From: Marivita cryptomonadis | GTDB lineage: Bacteria > Pseudomonadota > Alphaproteobacteria > Rhodobacterales > Rhodobacteraceae | Length of the DNA stretch: 64,000 nt | Direction: 5' to 3' | Assembly (NCBI RefSeq): GCF_002115725.1 | Contig: NZ_JFKD01000007.1 | Coordinates: 1-64,000 of the forward strand | Shown here: positions 43,850 to 52,312 of the stretch, in pieces | How the letters are laid out: every line of letters starts with the position of its first letter | How positions within the stretch are numbered: the first letter of the stretch is position 1 | Position numbers and translations under genes: made by a program | The notes under the pieces: model-generated | Databases searched by the model: none | The model's input: the letters and a program-made list of their open reading frames with translations, nothing else | What the model was told of the DNA's origin: nothing

Positions 43850-44180
43850 AAGTTTTAACGTCCAACCGCCAAAACCCCCCGCACGATGCGCATCGAGCGG
43901 AGAGGGTCACTCCCACACCGCGACACCAATCTGACGATTGCTTTCACGCCTCGAAAGAGGACACCCGTGAAAGACCGGTCTATAGGGCTTTTGGCAGGGC
44001 CACAGGGTTCGGGCGGATGTCCGACAGAGAAAAGCATGTCAGACCTTCGGGGCGGCGCCGCTTCTTCCACTTGAACAGGGATCAGTTGTATCCCACATGA
44101 CCGAACGCTCCCGGTGGGTTTTGCCCGACCGGGCGTCCGGCGTGGGTCGGGCAGGGCATGGCGTCCTGTCCGACCCTTTT
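43850..44180 (+). ncRNA. Possible noncoding RNA ending in a strong terminator
   Basis: The 443 bases between the decarboxylase stop and the end of valS hold no convincing gene. Within them, CTTTCACG (near 43940) pairs with CGTGAAAG (near 43977) and encloses CCTC-GAAA-GAGG, a GNRA-type tetraloop hairpin. Further on, a 12-pair stem with one G-U (44144-44155 with 44165-44176) is followed by TTTT. The terminator is 380 bases after the last stop codon, which suggests an independent transcript. No known RNA family was recognised. Confidence 0.3.
44144..44180 (+). terminator. Intrinsic terminator upstream of the valS 3' end
   Basis: GGGTCGGGCAGG pairs with CCTGTCCGACCC (one G-U), loop of nine, then TTTT at 44177-44180. 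Only the plus strand has the T-run. Confidence 0.8.
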
Positions 44181-44207
44181 AAGTTTGGAATCGGGTGGTG
44201 TGTGGGA

Positions 44208-47141
44208 TCACCCCAACTCGGCCAGCCGGTCCATCGCCTCTTGCAACTTGGCCGCTTCGTCCTCACGCGCTGCAAGGTTGGCGCGGGTTTCCTCGACCAC
44301 CTCATCCGGGGCCGATTCAACGAATTTCGGGTTGCCCAAACGCCCTTTCATGCCGCCGATCTCTTTGGCGAGCTTTTGCAGCGACTTCTCCAAACGGGCC
44401 TTTTCCTCGGCCACGTCGATGATATCCGCCAGCGGCAGACCAAACGTCGCGCCGTCCATTGGCACGGTGGCGCAGCCCTTGGGGAAGGCATCGACTACGG
44501 TCAATTCGTCGATCCGCGCCAGACGCTTGATCAGCACCTCGTTGCGGTCCCATGCGGCTTTTGCGGCATCGCCCATATCCTTGACCACCAGCGGCAGATA
44601 GAGGCCCACTGGCACGTGCATCTGCTGCCGTGCGGACCGGATGCCCTCGATCAGACCGATCACCCAGTTCATCTCGCGGTCGGCTTCTGCGTCGATCAGG
44701 TCGGCGCCATAGGTCGGCCAGTCGGCATGGACGAGCATCTTCGACCGGTCGCCAGTGACCGCCCACAGCTCTTCGGTCATGAAGGGCATGATCGGGTGCA
44801 ACAGGATCAGACACTGGTCGATGACCCACGCCATGGTGGCCTTTGTTTCCGCCGTTTGCGGGCCTTCGTCCAGCAGCAGCGGCTTGGAGAATTCCACATA
44901 CCAGTCGCAGACCTTGCCCCAGACGAAGCGGTAGAGCGCTGCTGCAGCGTCATCGAAGCGGTAGGCATCAAGGGCTGCATCCACCTCGGCACGCACGCGG
45001 GCGGTTTCACCAATGATCCACTGGTTCACCGTTGCGGTGGCCTTGGGGATGTCGGCGCTGGGGGTCCGGTTCTCGAACACACCGTTCATTTCGGCAAAGC
45101 GCGTCGCATTCCAAAGCTTCGTGCCGAAGTTCCGGTAGCCCGCGATCCGCTGCATATCGAGTTTCAGCACACCCCCAAGCGAGGCCATCGCCGCATTGGT
45201 AAAGCGCAGCGCGTCCGCGCCGTATTCGTCAATGATCTCAAGCGGATCAACCACATTGCCCAGTGACTTGGACATCTTCTTGCCCTTGGCGTCGCGGACG
45301 AGGCCGTGCAGGTAGACATCCTTGAACGGAATCTGGTCGACCACGGCCAACTGCATCATCATCATCCGCGCGACCCAGAAGAACAGGATGTCCTGCCCGG
45401 TCACCAGAACGCTGGTCGGGAAATACTTGGTCAGTTCCGGTGTTTGCTCGGGCCAACCCAATGTGCCGATCGGCCAGAGACCGGAGGAGAACCACGTGTC
45501 CAGAACGTCGGGGTCGCGGGTCAATTCAACACCGTCGCCCGCCATCGCCTGCGCTTCGGCCTCGGTCGGCGCGCAGTATTGGTTACCGTCGGCGTCGAAC
45601 CAAACCGGGATCTGATGCCCCCACCAAAGCTGGCGCGAGATGCACCACGGTTCGATATTCTCAAGCCAATGGAAATAGGTCTTTTCGCCCGACTCCGGCA
45701 CGATCTTGACCTCACCCGAGCGCACGGCCTCCAATGCGGGGCCGACGATCTTATCGGCGTCCACGAACCATTGGTCGGTGAGCATCGGTTCGATCACCAC
45801 CTTGGAGCGGTCGCCGAAAGGCTGCATGATCGGCTTGGCTTCGACCAGCGGCACCAGCGTATCTTCGCGGGCTTCGCCACCCTCTTCGGGGGCGACTGGC
45901 GCTTTGGGCGAGCCAAGACGCGGATCGGTGACAGGGACCATCACCGCCAAACCTTCGGCGGTGATTTCGTCGATCACGGCCTTGCGCGCCTCGAACCGGT
46001 CCAATCCGCGCAGGTGATCTGGCACAAGGTTCAGCGCGTCGGTTTCCGCCTCGGTCAGCGTGCGTTCGCCGCGCGCCACGGCACCCGCGACCAATGCCGC
46101 CTCTTCATAGGGCGCACCGTCGTCACGCATGTGCGCTTTGGTGTCCATGAGGCGGTAGCAGGGGATGTTCCCGCGCTTGGCGACACCGTAGTCGTTGAAG
46201 TCATGCGCGCCGGTGATCTTCACCGCGCCCGAACCAAAGGTGGGGTCGGGGTATTCATCAGTGATGATCGGGATCAGGCGGCGGTGTTCCTTGGGTCCAA
46301 CCGGAATCTCGCAAAGCTTTCCGACGATTGGCGCATACCGCTCATCCGACGGATGAACCGCAACAGCGCCGTCGCCCAGCATGGTTTCGGGGCGCGTCGT
46401 GGCGATGGAGATATAGTCGCGCTCTTCCTCCAGCACGATAGTCCCGTCCTCGTCCTTTTCGATATAGGTATAGGTGGCGCCCCCCGCGAGCGGGTATTTG
46501 AAGTGCCACATATGGCCGGGGTTCTCGATATTCTCGACCTCGAGATCCGAAATCGCGGTCTCGAAATGCGGGTCCCAGTTGACCAACCGCTTGCCGCGAT
46601 AGATCAGCCCCTTGTTGTACATGTCGACAAAGACTTTGATCACGGCATCGTGGAAGTTCGGCCCATTGCCGCGATCCGGGTCCCCGGCAGCACCGCCCAT
46701 GGTGAACGCCTCGCGCGACCAGTCGGCGGATGCGCCAAGGCGCTTGAGCTGCCCGATGATCGTGCCGCGTGATTTGACCTTCTGCTGCCAGACGCGGTCC
46801 AGAAACGCCTCGCGCCCCATCTCGCGACGGCTTGGTTCGCCATTGGCGGCCATCTCGCGTTCGGTGACCATCTGCGTGGCGATGCCCGCATGGTCGGTGC
46901 CCGGCTGCCACAGCGTGTCGAAGCCGCGCATCCGGTGCCAGCGGACGAGGATATCCTGCAACGTGTTGTTGAAGGCGTGGCCCATATGCAGCGACCCGGT
47001 CACGTTGGGCGGCGGGATCATCACGCAGAACGTGTCCTCGCGCGAGGCATTGGCGCCCGCCTGGAAGGCACCGCTGTCTTCCCACGCCTTGTAAAGCCGC
47101 GCCTCGGCCTCGCTCGCGTCGAATGTCTTTTCCATCGCCAT
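44208..47141 (-). CDS. valS: Valyl-tRNA synthetase
   Basis: 977 residues of class Ia. The HIGH-type motif is in [19 protein letters not shown] (about 48-58) and the KMSKS motif in [15 protein letters not shown] (about 590). A CP1 editing domain lies between them, and the C-terminal coiled coil is typical of ValRS ([19 protein letters not shown] and similar). It charges tRNA-Val and edits mischarged threonine. ATG 47139-47141 ([10 protein letters not shown]) is chosen; MEKTF two codons later is also possible. Confidence 0.97.
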   Translation of the reverse strand: MAMEKTFDASEAEARLYKAWEDSGAFQAGANASREDTFCVMIPPPNVTGSLHMGHAFNNTLQDILVRWHRMRGFDTLWQPGTDHAGIATQMVTEREMAANGEPSRREMGREAFLDRVWQQKVKSRGTIIGQLKRLGASADWSREAFTMGGAAGDPDRGNGPNFHDAVIKVFVDMYNKGLIYRGKRLVNWDPHFETAISDLEVENIENPGHMWHFKYPLAGGATYTYIEKDEDGTIVLEEERDYISIATTRPETMLGDGAVAVHPSDERYAPIVGKLCEIPVGPKEHRRLIPIITDEYPDPTFGSGAVKITGAHDFNDYGVAKRGNIPCYRLMDTKAHMRDDGAPYEEAALVAGAVARGERTLTEAETDALNLVPDHLRGLDRFEARKAVIDEITAEGLAVMVPVTDPRLGSPKAPVAPEEGGEAREDTLVPLVEAKPIMQPFGDRSKVVIEPMLTDQWFVDADKIVGPALEAVRSGEVKIVPESGEKTYFHWLENIEPWCISRQLWWGHQIPVWFDADGNQYCAPTEAEAQAMAGDGVELTRDPDVLDTWFSSGLWPIGTLGWPEQTPELTKYFPTSVLVTGQDILFFWVARMMMMQLAVVDQIPFKDVYLHGLVRDAKGKKMSKSLGNVVDPLEIIDEYGADALRFTNAAMASLGGVLKLDMQRIAGYRNFGTKLWNATRFAEMNGVFENRTPSADIPKATATVNQWIIGETARVRAEVDAALDAYRFDDAAAALYRFVWGKVCDWYVEFSKPLLLDEGPQTAETKATMAWVIDQCLILLHPIMPFMTEELWAVTGDRSKMLVHADWPTYGADLIDAEADREMNWVIGLIEGIRSARQQMHVPVGLYLPLVVKDMGDAAKAAWDRNEVLIKRLARIDELTVVDAFPKGCATVPMDGATFGLPLADIIDVAEEKARLEKSLQKLAKEIGGMKGRLGNPKFVESAPDEVVEETRANLAAREDEAAKLQEAMDRLAELG

Positions 47142-47261
47142 GGGGTCAGTTCCCGCTTTTGTGCAGCCCTGATGGGGCCGCATGAATTCCGTTGCGCCTC
47201 ATCTAGCGAATGGGCGGGGAAAGGAAAACCCAAGGCAGGCGGGAAAATGGCGGGATCGGGA

Positions 47262-47313
47262 AAGGTCCTTCGAAGGACCTTGGGCATGGGATTTCGAAAT
47301 CCCGTGGCGCCAC
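47262..47313. repeat. Tandem palindromes upstream of valS
   Basis: 47262-47281 AAGGTCCTTCGAAGGACCTT is perfect. 47286-47305 is ATGGGATTTCGAAATCCCGT, with a 16-bp perfect core and one G-U. 47304-47313 is GTGGCGCCAC. They lie between the sRNA array terminator and the valS start. Confidence 0.85.
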
Positions 47314-47344
47314 GTTTCGCAAGGCGGTCCCCCAGAACGAAAAA

Positions 47345-47418
47345 AACGGTGGTGCCAAGGGAGGAGAGGCACCACCGTTTCCAGTTCACGGCATCCAGGG
47401 AGGAGGAGAGGACGCCGA
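47345..47418 (-). ncRNA. CcsR-like sRNA, unit 3 (last), with terminator
   Basis: Two stem-loops read on the minus strand. 47417-47389: CGGCGTCC/GGATGCCG with loop TCTCCTCCTCCCT. 47378-47345: AACGGTGGTGCC/GGCACCACCGTT with a shortened loop TCTCCTCCCTT, followed by a run of seven T residues. The last hairpin is the intrinsic terminator of the whole array. Confidence 0.82.
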
Positions 47419-47447
47419 TCTTGTGTGGGCATCAGCCCGAAATTTGT

Positions 47448-47521
47448 GACGGTGACACCAGGGAGGAGGAGAGGTGCCACCGTCGAGTTCACGGCATCCA
47501 GGGAGGAGGAGAGGATGCCGA
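47448..47521 (-). ncRNA. CcsR-like sRNA, unit 2
   Basis: 47520-47492: CGGCATCC/GGATGCCG with loop TCTCCTCCTCCCT. 47484-47448: GACGGTGGCACC/GGTGTCACCGTC with loop TCTCCTCCTCCCT; one pair is changed relative to unit 1. It is exactly 103 nt from unit 1. Confidence 0.82.
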
Positions 47522-47550
47522 GCCAGTGTGGGCGTTAGCCCGAAACTTGT

Positions 47551-47624
47551 GACGGTGGCACCAGGGAGGAGGAGAGGTGCCACCGTCGGGATCACGACAT
47601 CCAGGGAGGAGGAGAGGATGCCGA
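47551..47624 (-). ncRNA. CcsR-like sRNA, unit 1
   Basis: 47623-47595: CGGCATCC/GGATGTCG with loop TCTCCTCCTCCCT. 47587-47551: GACGGTGGCACC/GGTGCCACCGTC with the same loop. Both loops present CCTCCTCCC, an anti-Shine-Dalgarno sequence. This is the structure of the CcsR stress sRNAs of Rhodobacter sphaeroides, which are also encoded in tandem after a DUF1127 gene. The short plus-strand frames over the array are not genes. Confidence 0.85.
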
Positions 47625-47669
47625 GCCAGTGTGGTAAGGGGCCCGAAGGCCATGCTCACCGAATGTCGT

Positions 47670-47888
47670 TCAGCTTTCGTAAGCTGCCTGATATGCAACG
47701 CGCTTGATCTCGGAATGGTTCAATCCAAGATCGCACAATTCGCGATGCGACAACGCGCTCAGTTCGCGCAGGGTGTCACGGTAGATCTTGCGGCGTGCCG
47801 CTTTGGCGCGATAATCTGCGATCAGGGTGTTGACCCGATCCATGATGCCATTGCCGACCGCGCCGAGACTGTTTGTTTCGTATGCCAT
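47670..47888 (-). CDS. ccaF1: DUF1127 RNA-binding protein, CcaF1-like
   Basis: 72 residues starting MAYETNSLGAVGNGIMDRVN and ending LCDLGLNHSEIKRVAYQAAYES. The DUF1127 helix (ADYRAKAARRKIYRDTLREL) and DLGL motif are present. It is directly followed on the same strand by the tandem CcsR-like sRNAs, the arrangement of RSP_6037 (CcaF1) and CcsR1-4 in Rhodobacter sphaeroides. There the protein binds RNA and influences sRNA maturation. ATG 47886-47888 was chosen over a frame open to 47999 because it gives the known protein length. Confidence 0.88.
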   Translation of the reverse strand: MAYETNSLGAVGNGIMDRVNTLIADYRAKAARRKIYRDTLRELSALSHRELCDLGLNHSEIKRVAYQAAYES

Positions 47889-47934
47889 GTGTCTGCTCTG
47901 TTCGAATTTCTGTGTTTCCGTTCGCTTGAGACAA

Positions 47935-47961
47935 AGATAGGCGAATGCTGCGGTTGCACAA
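47935..47961 (-). promoter_or_regulatory. Candidate promoter of the ccaF1-CcsR operon
   Basis: On the minus strand TTGTGC (47961-47956) and CTATCT (47940-47935) are separated by 15 bases, upstream of the ccaF1-like gene. The short spacer would fit a heat-shock-type (RpoH) sigma factor, which controls the homologous operon in Rhodobacter. The assignment is tentative. Confidence 0.35.
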
Positions 47962-48114
47962 TACGAATTTGCTTCAATGCTGCTATGCAGCAATTGCATA
48001 GGGCAAATGGTTCAAATTTGTGCGTTTTGCGCTAACAGGCCTAATTCCCATGCAGGTGGTTGAAGCTGCGCAATGAGACTGTCATCTCTGTGACACAAAG
48101 ATGAAAGGTTGGGC

Positions 48115-49182
48115 ATGTCCGTAACGACCGAAGAGATTCGCGCAGCGCTGGCCCGTGTCGCGATTCCAGATGGCAAAGACCTGATTTCCGCTGATCTGGT
48201 CCGGGCGATTCAGATCGACGGGACCGCCGTCCGCTTTGTCATCGAAGCCCCATCACCCGAAATCGCCCGCCTGATGGAGCCCGTGCGCAAGGCGGCCGAG
48301 GCCGTTGTCGCGGAATTGCCGGGTGTCTCACAGGTGACAGTGGCGCTGACCGCGCATGGTCCAGCTGCGAAACCACCCTCGGGGCTCAAGATCGGCGGTC
48401 ACATGAAACCGCAGGCGGGGTCTTTGAAGCCGTCGGGCGTCGCGCGGATTTTGGCGATCGGCTCGGGGAAGGGGGGAGTTGGCAAATCCACCGTGTCCTC
48501 GAACCTTGCCGTGGCATTGGCGCGGGCGGGGCGCCGGGTTGGGCTGCTTGACGCCGATATCTACGGCCCGAGCCAGCCGCGCATGATGGGCGTGTCGCAA
48601 AAGCCGCACAGCCCGGATGGGCAGACGATCATTCCGCTGACCGCCCATGGTGTCACCGTCATGTCTATTGGTTTGATGCTGCCCGAGGAAAAGGCGGTGG
48701 TCTGGCGCGGGCCGATGTTGATGGGCGCGCTACAGCAGATGCTGAGCCAAGTGGCTTGGGGCGAACTCGATGTTTTGCTGGTCGATTTGCCGCCCGGCAC
48801 GGGCGACGTGGCAATGACCCTGTGCCAAAAGGCGCAGGTGTCCGGGGCCATCGTGGTCTCGACCCCACAGGATGTGGCGCTGCTGGATGCCCGTAAGGCG
48901 CTCGACATGTTCGATACGTTGAAAACCCCGGTGCTGGGCCTGATCGAGAACATGGCCGTTTTCACGTGCCCGCATTGCGGTGGGCAAAGCCACATCTTTG
49001 GATCGGGCGGCACGGTTGCCGAGGCCTCGGCGCGGGGTGTGCCTTTGCTGGCGCAATTGCCTCTGGATCTGGACACACGGCTGGCCGGAGATGGCGGTGT
49101 GCCGGTTGCGGCAGGAGAAGGGCCGATGGCCGAGGCCTATGCCAAGCTGGCCGACGGGTTGATCAAGGGCGGCATGGCCTGA
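48115..49182 (+). CDS. apbC: Mrp/ApbC-family iron-sulfur cluster carrier ATPase
   Basis: 355 residues. The N-terminal MIP18-like domain is at about 1-80. The P-loop ATPase has IGSGKGGVGKSTVSSNLAVA (about 116-135) with the deviant Walker A of MinD/Mrp proteins, LLDADIYGPSQPRMMG, DLPPGTGDVAMTL, and the cluster-binding pair FTCPHCGG (about 283-290). It carries [4Fe-4S] clusters to target proteins. ATG 48115 follows a GAAAGG site; TTG two codons upstream is possible. Confidence 0.95.
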   Translation: MSVTTEEIRAALARVAIPDGKDLISADLVRAIQIDGTAVRFVIEAPSPEIARLMEPVRKAAEAVVAELPGVSQVTVALTAHGPAAKPPSGLKIGGHMKPQAGSLKPSGVARILAIGSGKGGVGKSTVSSNLAVALARAGRRVGLLDADIYGPSQPRMMGVSQKPHSPDGQTIIPLTAHGVTVMSIGLMLPEEKAVVWRGPMLMGALQQMLSQVAWGELDVLLVDLPPGTGDVAMTLCQKAQVSGAIVVSTPQDVALLDARKALDMFDTLKTPVLGLIENMAVFTCPHCGGQSHIFGSGGTVAEASARGVPLLAQLPLDLDTRLAGDGGVPVAAGEGPMAEAYAKLADGLIKGGMA

Positions 49183-49209
49183 GCCGGGGCGCGCTGCGTC
49201 GACGCAGCG

Positions 49210-50178
49210 TCACCGCGAGACGGTCAGACGTTGGCTGAACCGGTAGCTGGATTTATTCAAACCCTCGGGAGCCCGCGGAAACCGTGCGCGTTTGACCGCA
49301 GCCAAAGCGGCCTGATCCAGACGAGTGTTGCCTGAAGACCCAGCAAGAGACACGCCAGCTACGTGCCCTGCAGGCGTTATGGCAATCACCAGTTTCACCG
49401 TTCCCGCGACCCCGCGCGGTGGCCTGTGCGCGCGCCGGAGCGCCGATGTGATCTGTGCACCCCATTGCTGTTCCAAACGCGCGAGTTGCGCAGCCGACGG
49501 GCCTTTTGCCACCGGTGCCGCGCGTGCTGGTGCCGCGGCGGTGACGGGTTTTGCGCCGTTGCCTTTGGCCGTTTGGGCCGGACGCGCGGCGCTTGGTGCA
49601 GCGACCCGGCGTTCGGGGCGGCTTTCTGGACGCAGTGAGGCCAGCGGCGCAATGCGCGGGGCGGCGGGGGTGCTGTCCACCTTTGGCATGGTGGGCGCGC
49701 TGTCGGTGACGCGCGGCTGCACCGGCGCTGATGGGCGCACATCGCTTTCGGCGCGAGGAGTGTTCGGCATGGCTGTTGCGTTTGCCTTGGGCAAAGGCAG
49801 TGCATCGGGGGCGGGGGCCGCGAACGGCACTGGTGGTGCGGGCAAGCGGGTGTCGATCCGTGGCACATCACGTGCTGTGTTTGGGGCCGCAAGGGCGGCG
49901 ATCTGAGGGCGCGGAGCCGGGGCCATGTCCTGCGCTGGGCGGACCGGCGGTGTTGTCGCGTCCGGTACGGCCAAAGCTGGCGCGTCGCTCACCTCGGGCA
50001 CCCGGTCCCAGTCTTGTACCATCGCGGCCAGCGTCGGGGTTGCGGCTTGTAGGGTGACATCGGCCGTGCCGCCTTGGCCGCCGCTGCTGCCGCCACCGGG
50101 GAAGGGGGCGACGACCAGAGTTGCGGCGTGCAATGCGCCTGAAAGGGCGATGAAGGCGGTGAGCTCCATGATCCGCAT
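49210..50178 (-). CDS. TonB-family energy transducer
   Basis: 322 residues. An N-terminal anchor (MELTAFIALSGALHAATLVV) is followed by a long proline/alanine-rich periplasmic linker (about 90-230). The C-terminal TonB domain is at about 235-322 (QWGAQITSALRRAHRPPRG, TVKLVIAITPAGHVAGVSLA, LDQAALAAVKRARFPRAPEG). It transmits proton-motive force to outer-membrane receptors. Last gene of the riboswitch-controlled operon; its start overlaps the exbD stop. Confidence 0.87.
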   Translation of the reverse strand: MRIMELTAFIALSGALHAATLVVAPFPGGGSSGGQGGTADVTLQAATPTLAAMVQDWDRVPEVSDAPALAVPDATTPPVRPAQDMAPAPRPQIAALAAPNTARDVPRIDTRLPAPPVPFAAPAPDALPLPKANATAMPNTPRAESDVRPSAPVQPRVTDSAPTMPKVDSTPAAPRIAPLASLRPESRPERRVAAPSAARPAQTAKGNGAKPVTAAAPARAAPVAKGPSAAQLARLEQQWGAQITSALRRAHRPPRGVAGTVKLVIAITPAGHVAGVSLAGSSGNTRLDQAALAAVKRARFPRAPEGLNKSSYRFSQRLTVSR

Positions 50179-50567
50179 CAGCCGCCCTCCGTCACGATCT
50201 CGACCCGCTCGGCACCAAGTTGTGCAAGCTGCGTCAGCACCTGTGCCAGAGTGGCGGCAGGAAGGCGTGCGTCGGCGTAAAGGCGCAGCGGCGTGTCCTG
50301 TGTCGCAGCAACCGCCCGCGCCAAAGCAGCATCGCCACGCGCAGTGGCAAACGCGATTTCGCCCGTCGCGTTGATATAGAGTGCGGTCTGGCCCGTGTCT
50401 TCGTCGCCGCTGGCGTTCGGCAGGGTCAGGTCAAAGGGTGCGGGTGGCACGATCTGCGCGGTCATCAGAAAAAAGATGAGCAGCAGAAAGACCACGTTGA
50501 TCATCGGCACGACCGGTTCGCGCGAGGCGCGCCTTGGGCGCGGGGCAATGAGCGGTGCGCGTCTCAT
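50178..50567 (-). CDS. exbD: ExbD/TolR-family protein, second copy
   Basis: 129 residues. One membrane helix near the N terminus (PMINVVFLLLIFFLMTAQIV), with the position of the usual Asp replaced by Asn (MINVVFLLL), then a periplasmic domain with LPNASGDEDTG. The proton-channel Asp found in active ExbD/TolR is missing here but present in the other copy. It overlaps the upstream exbD by four bases. It forms part of an ExbB-ExbD motor. Confidence 0.85.
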   Translation of the reverse strand: MRRAPLIAPRPRRASREPVVPMINVVFLLLIFFLMTAQIVPPAPFDLTLPNASGDEDTGQTALYINATGEIAFATARGDAALARAVAATQDTPLRLYADARLPAATLAQVLTQLAQLGAERVEIVTEGG

Positions 50568-50938
50568 TCCAACACCACAAGGTTTGTCCAGCCTGCGCGG
50601 CGCAGGGTGCCCATGACATCCAGCAGATGCTGGACCGAGGCGCCGTCGCGGGCGCGGAGCAGGATGATGTCGGTCTGCGTGCCCATGAGGGGCGTCAGGC
50701 TGGCGACCGGATCGGTGGTGTCGATACCATTTACGCGCAGCGCATCGGGCAGTACGGTGATCAGGCGCGGCGGGCCGTCATAGGGCTGTGCTGCACCACC
50801 CGATAGCGTGACCGGGATGGCATCGGTCACGCCGAACCGGGCAGCCAGCATGAAGAACACCAGCAGCAGAAACACGACGTCGATCATCGGGGTCAACCCG
50901 ATGCGGCGGCGGCGTGTCTGATGCGCAAGGTTCAACAT
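50564..50938 (-). CDS. exbD: ExbD/TolR-family protein, first copy
   Basis: 124 residues: RIGLTPMIDVVFLLLVFFML with the membrane Asp required for proton conduction, followed by a small periplasmic domain. It starts one base after the exbB stop. Two different exbD genes follow one exbB, suggesting a heteromeric motor of one ExbB with two ExbD types. Confidence 0.9.
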   Translation of the reverse strand: MLNLAHQTRRRRIGLTPMIDVVFLLLVFFMLAARFGVTDAIPVTLSGGAAQPYDGPPRLITVLPDALRVNGIDTTDPVASLTPLMGTQTDIILLRARDGASVQHLLDVMGTLRRAGWTNLVVLE

Positions 50939-50939
50939 G

Positions 50940-51557
50940 TCAGCCCTGTTTGCCTTTGGTCAGAATGCGGGTCGCCAGATCATCGAAATCATGGGCGAGG
51001 CGGTCATTGATACTGTCGAACCAGCTGAGCGCCATTGACGCGGGGATCGCCACGGCCATGCCGGCAGCGGTGGTCAAAAGCGCCTCCCAGATACCGCCGG
51101 CTAGGGCCGAGGGGTCGGCGCGGGCGCCGCTGTCTTGCAAGGCTTGGAACGCGTCGATCATGCCCAGAACGGTGCCCAGTAGGCCCACCAGCGGCGCAAT
51201 GGTTGCAATGAGGTCCAGCGCGCGCAGGCCGCTGCCTGCATCCATCAGCGCGCCACGGGCGACGCGGGTGGTCTCGTCGCGGGCGTCTTCGGGGGGCAGT
51301 GTCTGGCTGGCTTGCATGGCTGCTTTGACGACGCGGGCGCGCAGGCCGGTGCGCTGGCGCAGGCTGGACAGGGCGCTGTCGTGCTGGCCGCGTTGCCATT
51401 GGTCAACAGCGGCTTCGGTTGCGTCACGCCGCCATGCGCCCATGAGCGACAACCGCCACAACTTCCACAGGATCAGGCCAAGGGTGATGACGCTGAGGCC
51501 CGTGATTACCCAAAGCGCGGGTCCGCCGACGTTCAGAAACGCGATGATGTCTGTCAT
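50940..51557 (-). CDS. exbB: MotA/TolQ/ExbB proton channel family protein
   Basis: 205 residues with three membrane segments: LWVITGLSVITLGLILWKLW near the N terminus, LDLIATIAPLVGLLGTVLGM with the conserved Pro-Leu-Gly-Leu-Leu-Gly-Thr-Val, and LLTTAAGMAVAIPASMAL. It powers TonB with proton-motive force. Its start overlaps the ATPase stop by four bases. Confidence 0.92.
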   Translation of the reverse strand: MTDIIAFLNVGGPALWVITGLSVITLGLILWKLWRLSLMGAWRRDATEAAVDQWQRGQHDSALSSLRQRTGLRARVVKAAMQASQTLPPEDARDETTRVARGALMDAGSGLRALDLIATIAPLVGLLGTVLGMIDAFQALQDSGARADPSALAGGIWEALLTTAAGMAVAIPASMALSWFDSINDRLAHDFDDLATRILTKGKQG

Positions 51558-52312
51558 GTCAGCACCCCCAGTGGCTGGACGATTGGGCCTTGTGGTGTGT
51601 CGATCACCTCTGCCTCAAGGCGAAACACCTCTGCCAGAAGGGCAGGCGTCAGCACATCGCGCGGCGCGCCGTCGGCAATAATGCGGCCCGCGCCGAGCAG
51701 AATGAGACGGGTGCAATAACGTCCCGCAAGCGACAGGTCGTGTAAAGACGTGAGCACGGCGCGCCCCTCTTGGGCCAATGTCTTGAACACCTGAAGCGTG
51801 GCAATCTGTGCGGCTGGGTCCAGCCCGGCGATGGGTTCATCGGCCATCAGCAGTGGCGTGTCCTGTGCCAGTGTCCGCGCGATCAACACGCGGGCCTGTT
51901 CGCCGCCGGACAGAGCGGTGGCCAGACGGGTGCGGTAGTTTTGCAGGCCCATGCGGGTCAGGGCGGCATCGACGGCGGTTTGGTCGGTTGGGCTGAGCCG
52001 TGCGCCACGCGCGAGATAGGGCAGGCGACCAAGGGCCACGATCCGCTCCACGCTCATTGGCCACGCGATTTCGCGTGTCTGGGGCAGCCATGCGGCTTGG
52101 GCGGCGCGCTGCTTTGGCGAGAGAGCGGCCAGGCTGCTGGTGCCCTCATACGTCAAGAGACCCAGCGCACCGCGCAGAAGCGAGGTTTTGCCCGCGCCAT
52201 TGGGGCCGATCAGGCCGACACATTCTCCGGGACCTATGACCAGAGATGCGGCATCGACCACCGGGCATTCGCCGCGCCGGACGGTGAGGTTCTGCACGGA
52301 CAGGAGGGTCAT
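51554..52312 (-). CDS. ABC transporter ATP-binding protein (FecE/BtuD-type)
   Basis: 252 residues: Walker A GPNGAGKTSLLRGALG (about 37-52), Q-loop WLPQTREIAW, signature ALSGGEQARVLIARTLAQ, Walker B LLMADEPIAGLDPAAQI and the switch His in TSLHDLSLAG. It is the cytoplasmic engine for the permease encoded upstream. The cobalamin riboswitch suggests vitamin B12 (BtuD-like) rather than siderophore transport. Confidence 0.92.
   Translation of the reverse strand: MTLLSVQNLTVRRGECPVVDAASLVIGPGECVGLIGPNGAGKTSLLRGALGLLTYEGTSSLAALSPKQRAAQAAWLPQTREIAWPMSVERIVALGRLPYLARGARLSPTDQTAVDAALTRMGLQNYRTRLATALSGGEQARVLIARTLAQDTPLLMADEPIAGLDPAAQIATLQVFKTLAQEGRAVLTSLHDLSLAGRYCTRLILLGAGRIIADGAPRDVLTPALLAEVFRLEAEVIDTPQGPIVQPLGVLT

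Noticed and set aside
43855..44070. Minus-strand frame of 71 codons between the decarboxylase gene and valS
   Set aside because: No ribosome binding site, no domain, and it spans the hairpins interpreted as RNA structure.
47345..47624. CRISPR-like appearance of the repeats
   Set aside because: The repeats are stem-loops with conserved CCTCCTCCC loops and similar intervals; there are no unique spacers and no cas genes.
47182..47707. Short frames with repeated peptide segments upstream of valS
   Set aside because: They are translations of the sRNA array repeats in several frames, not proteins.
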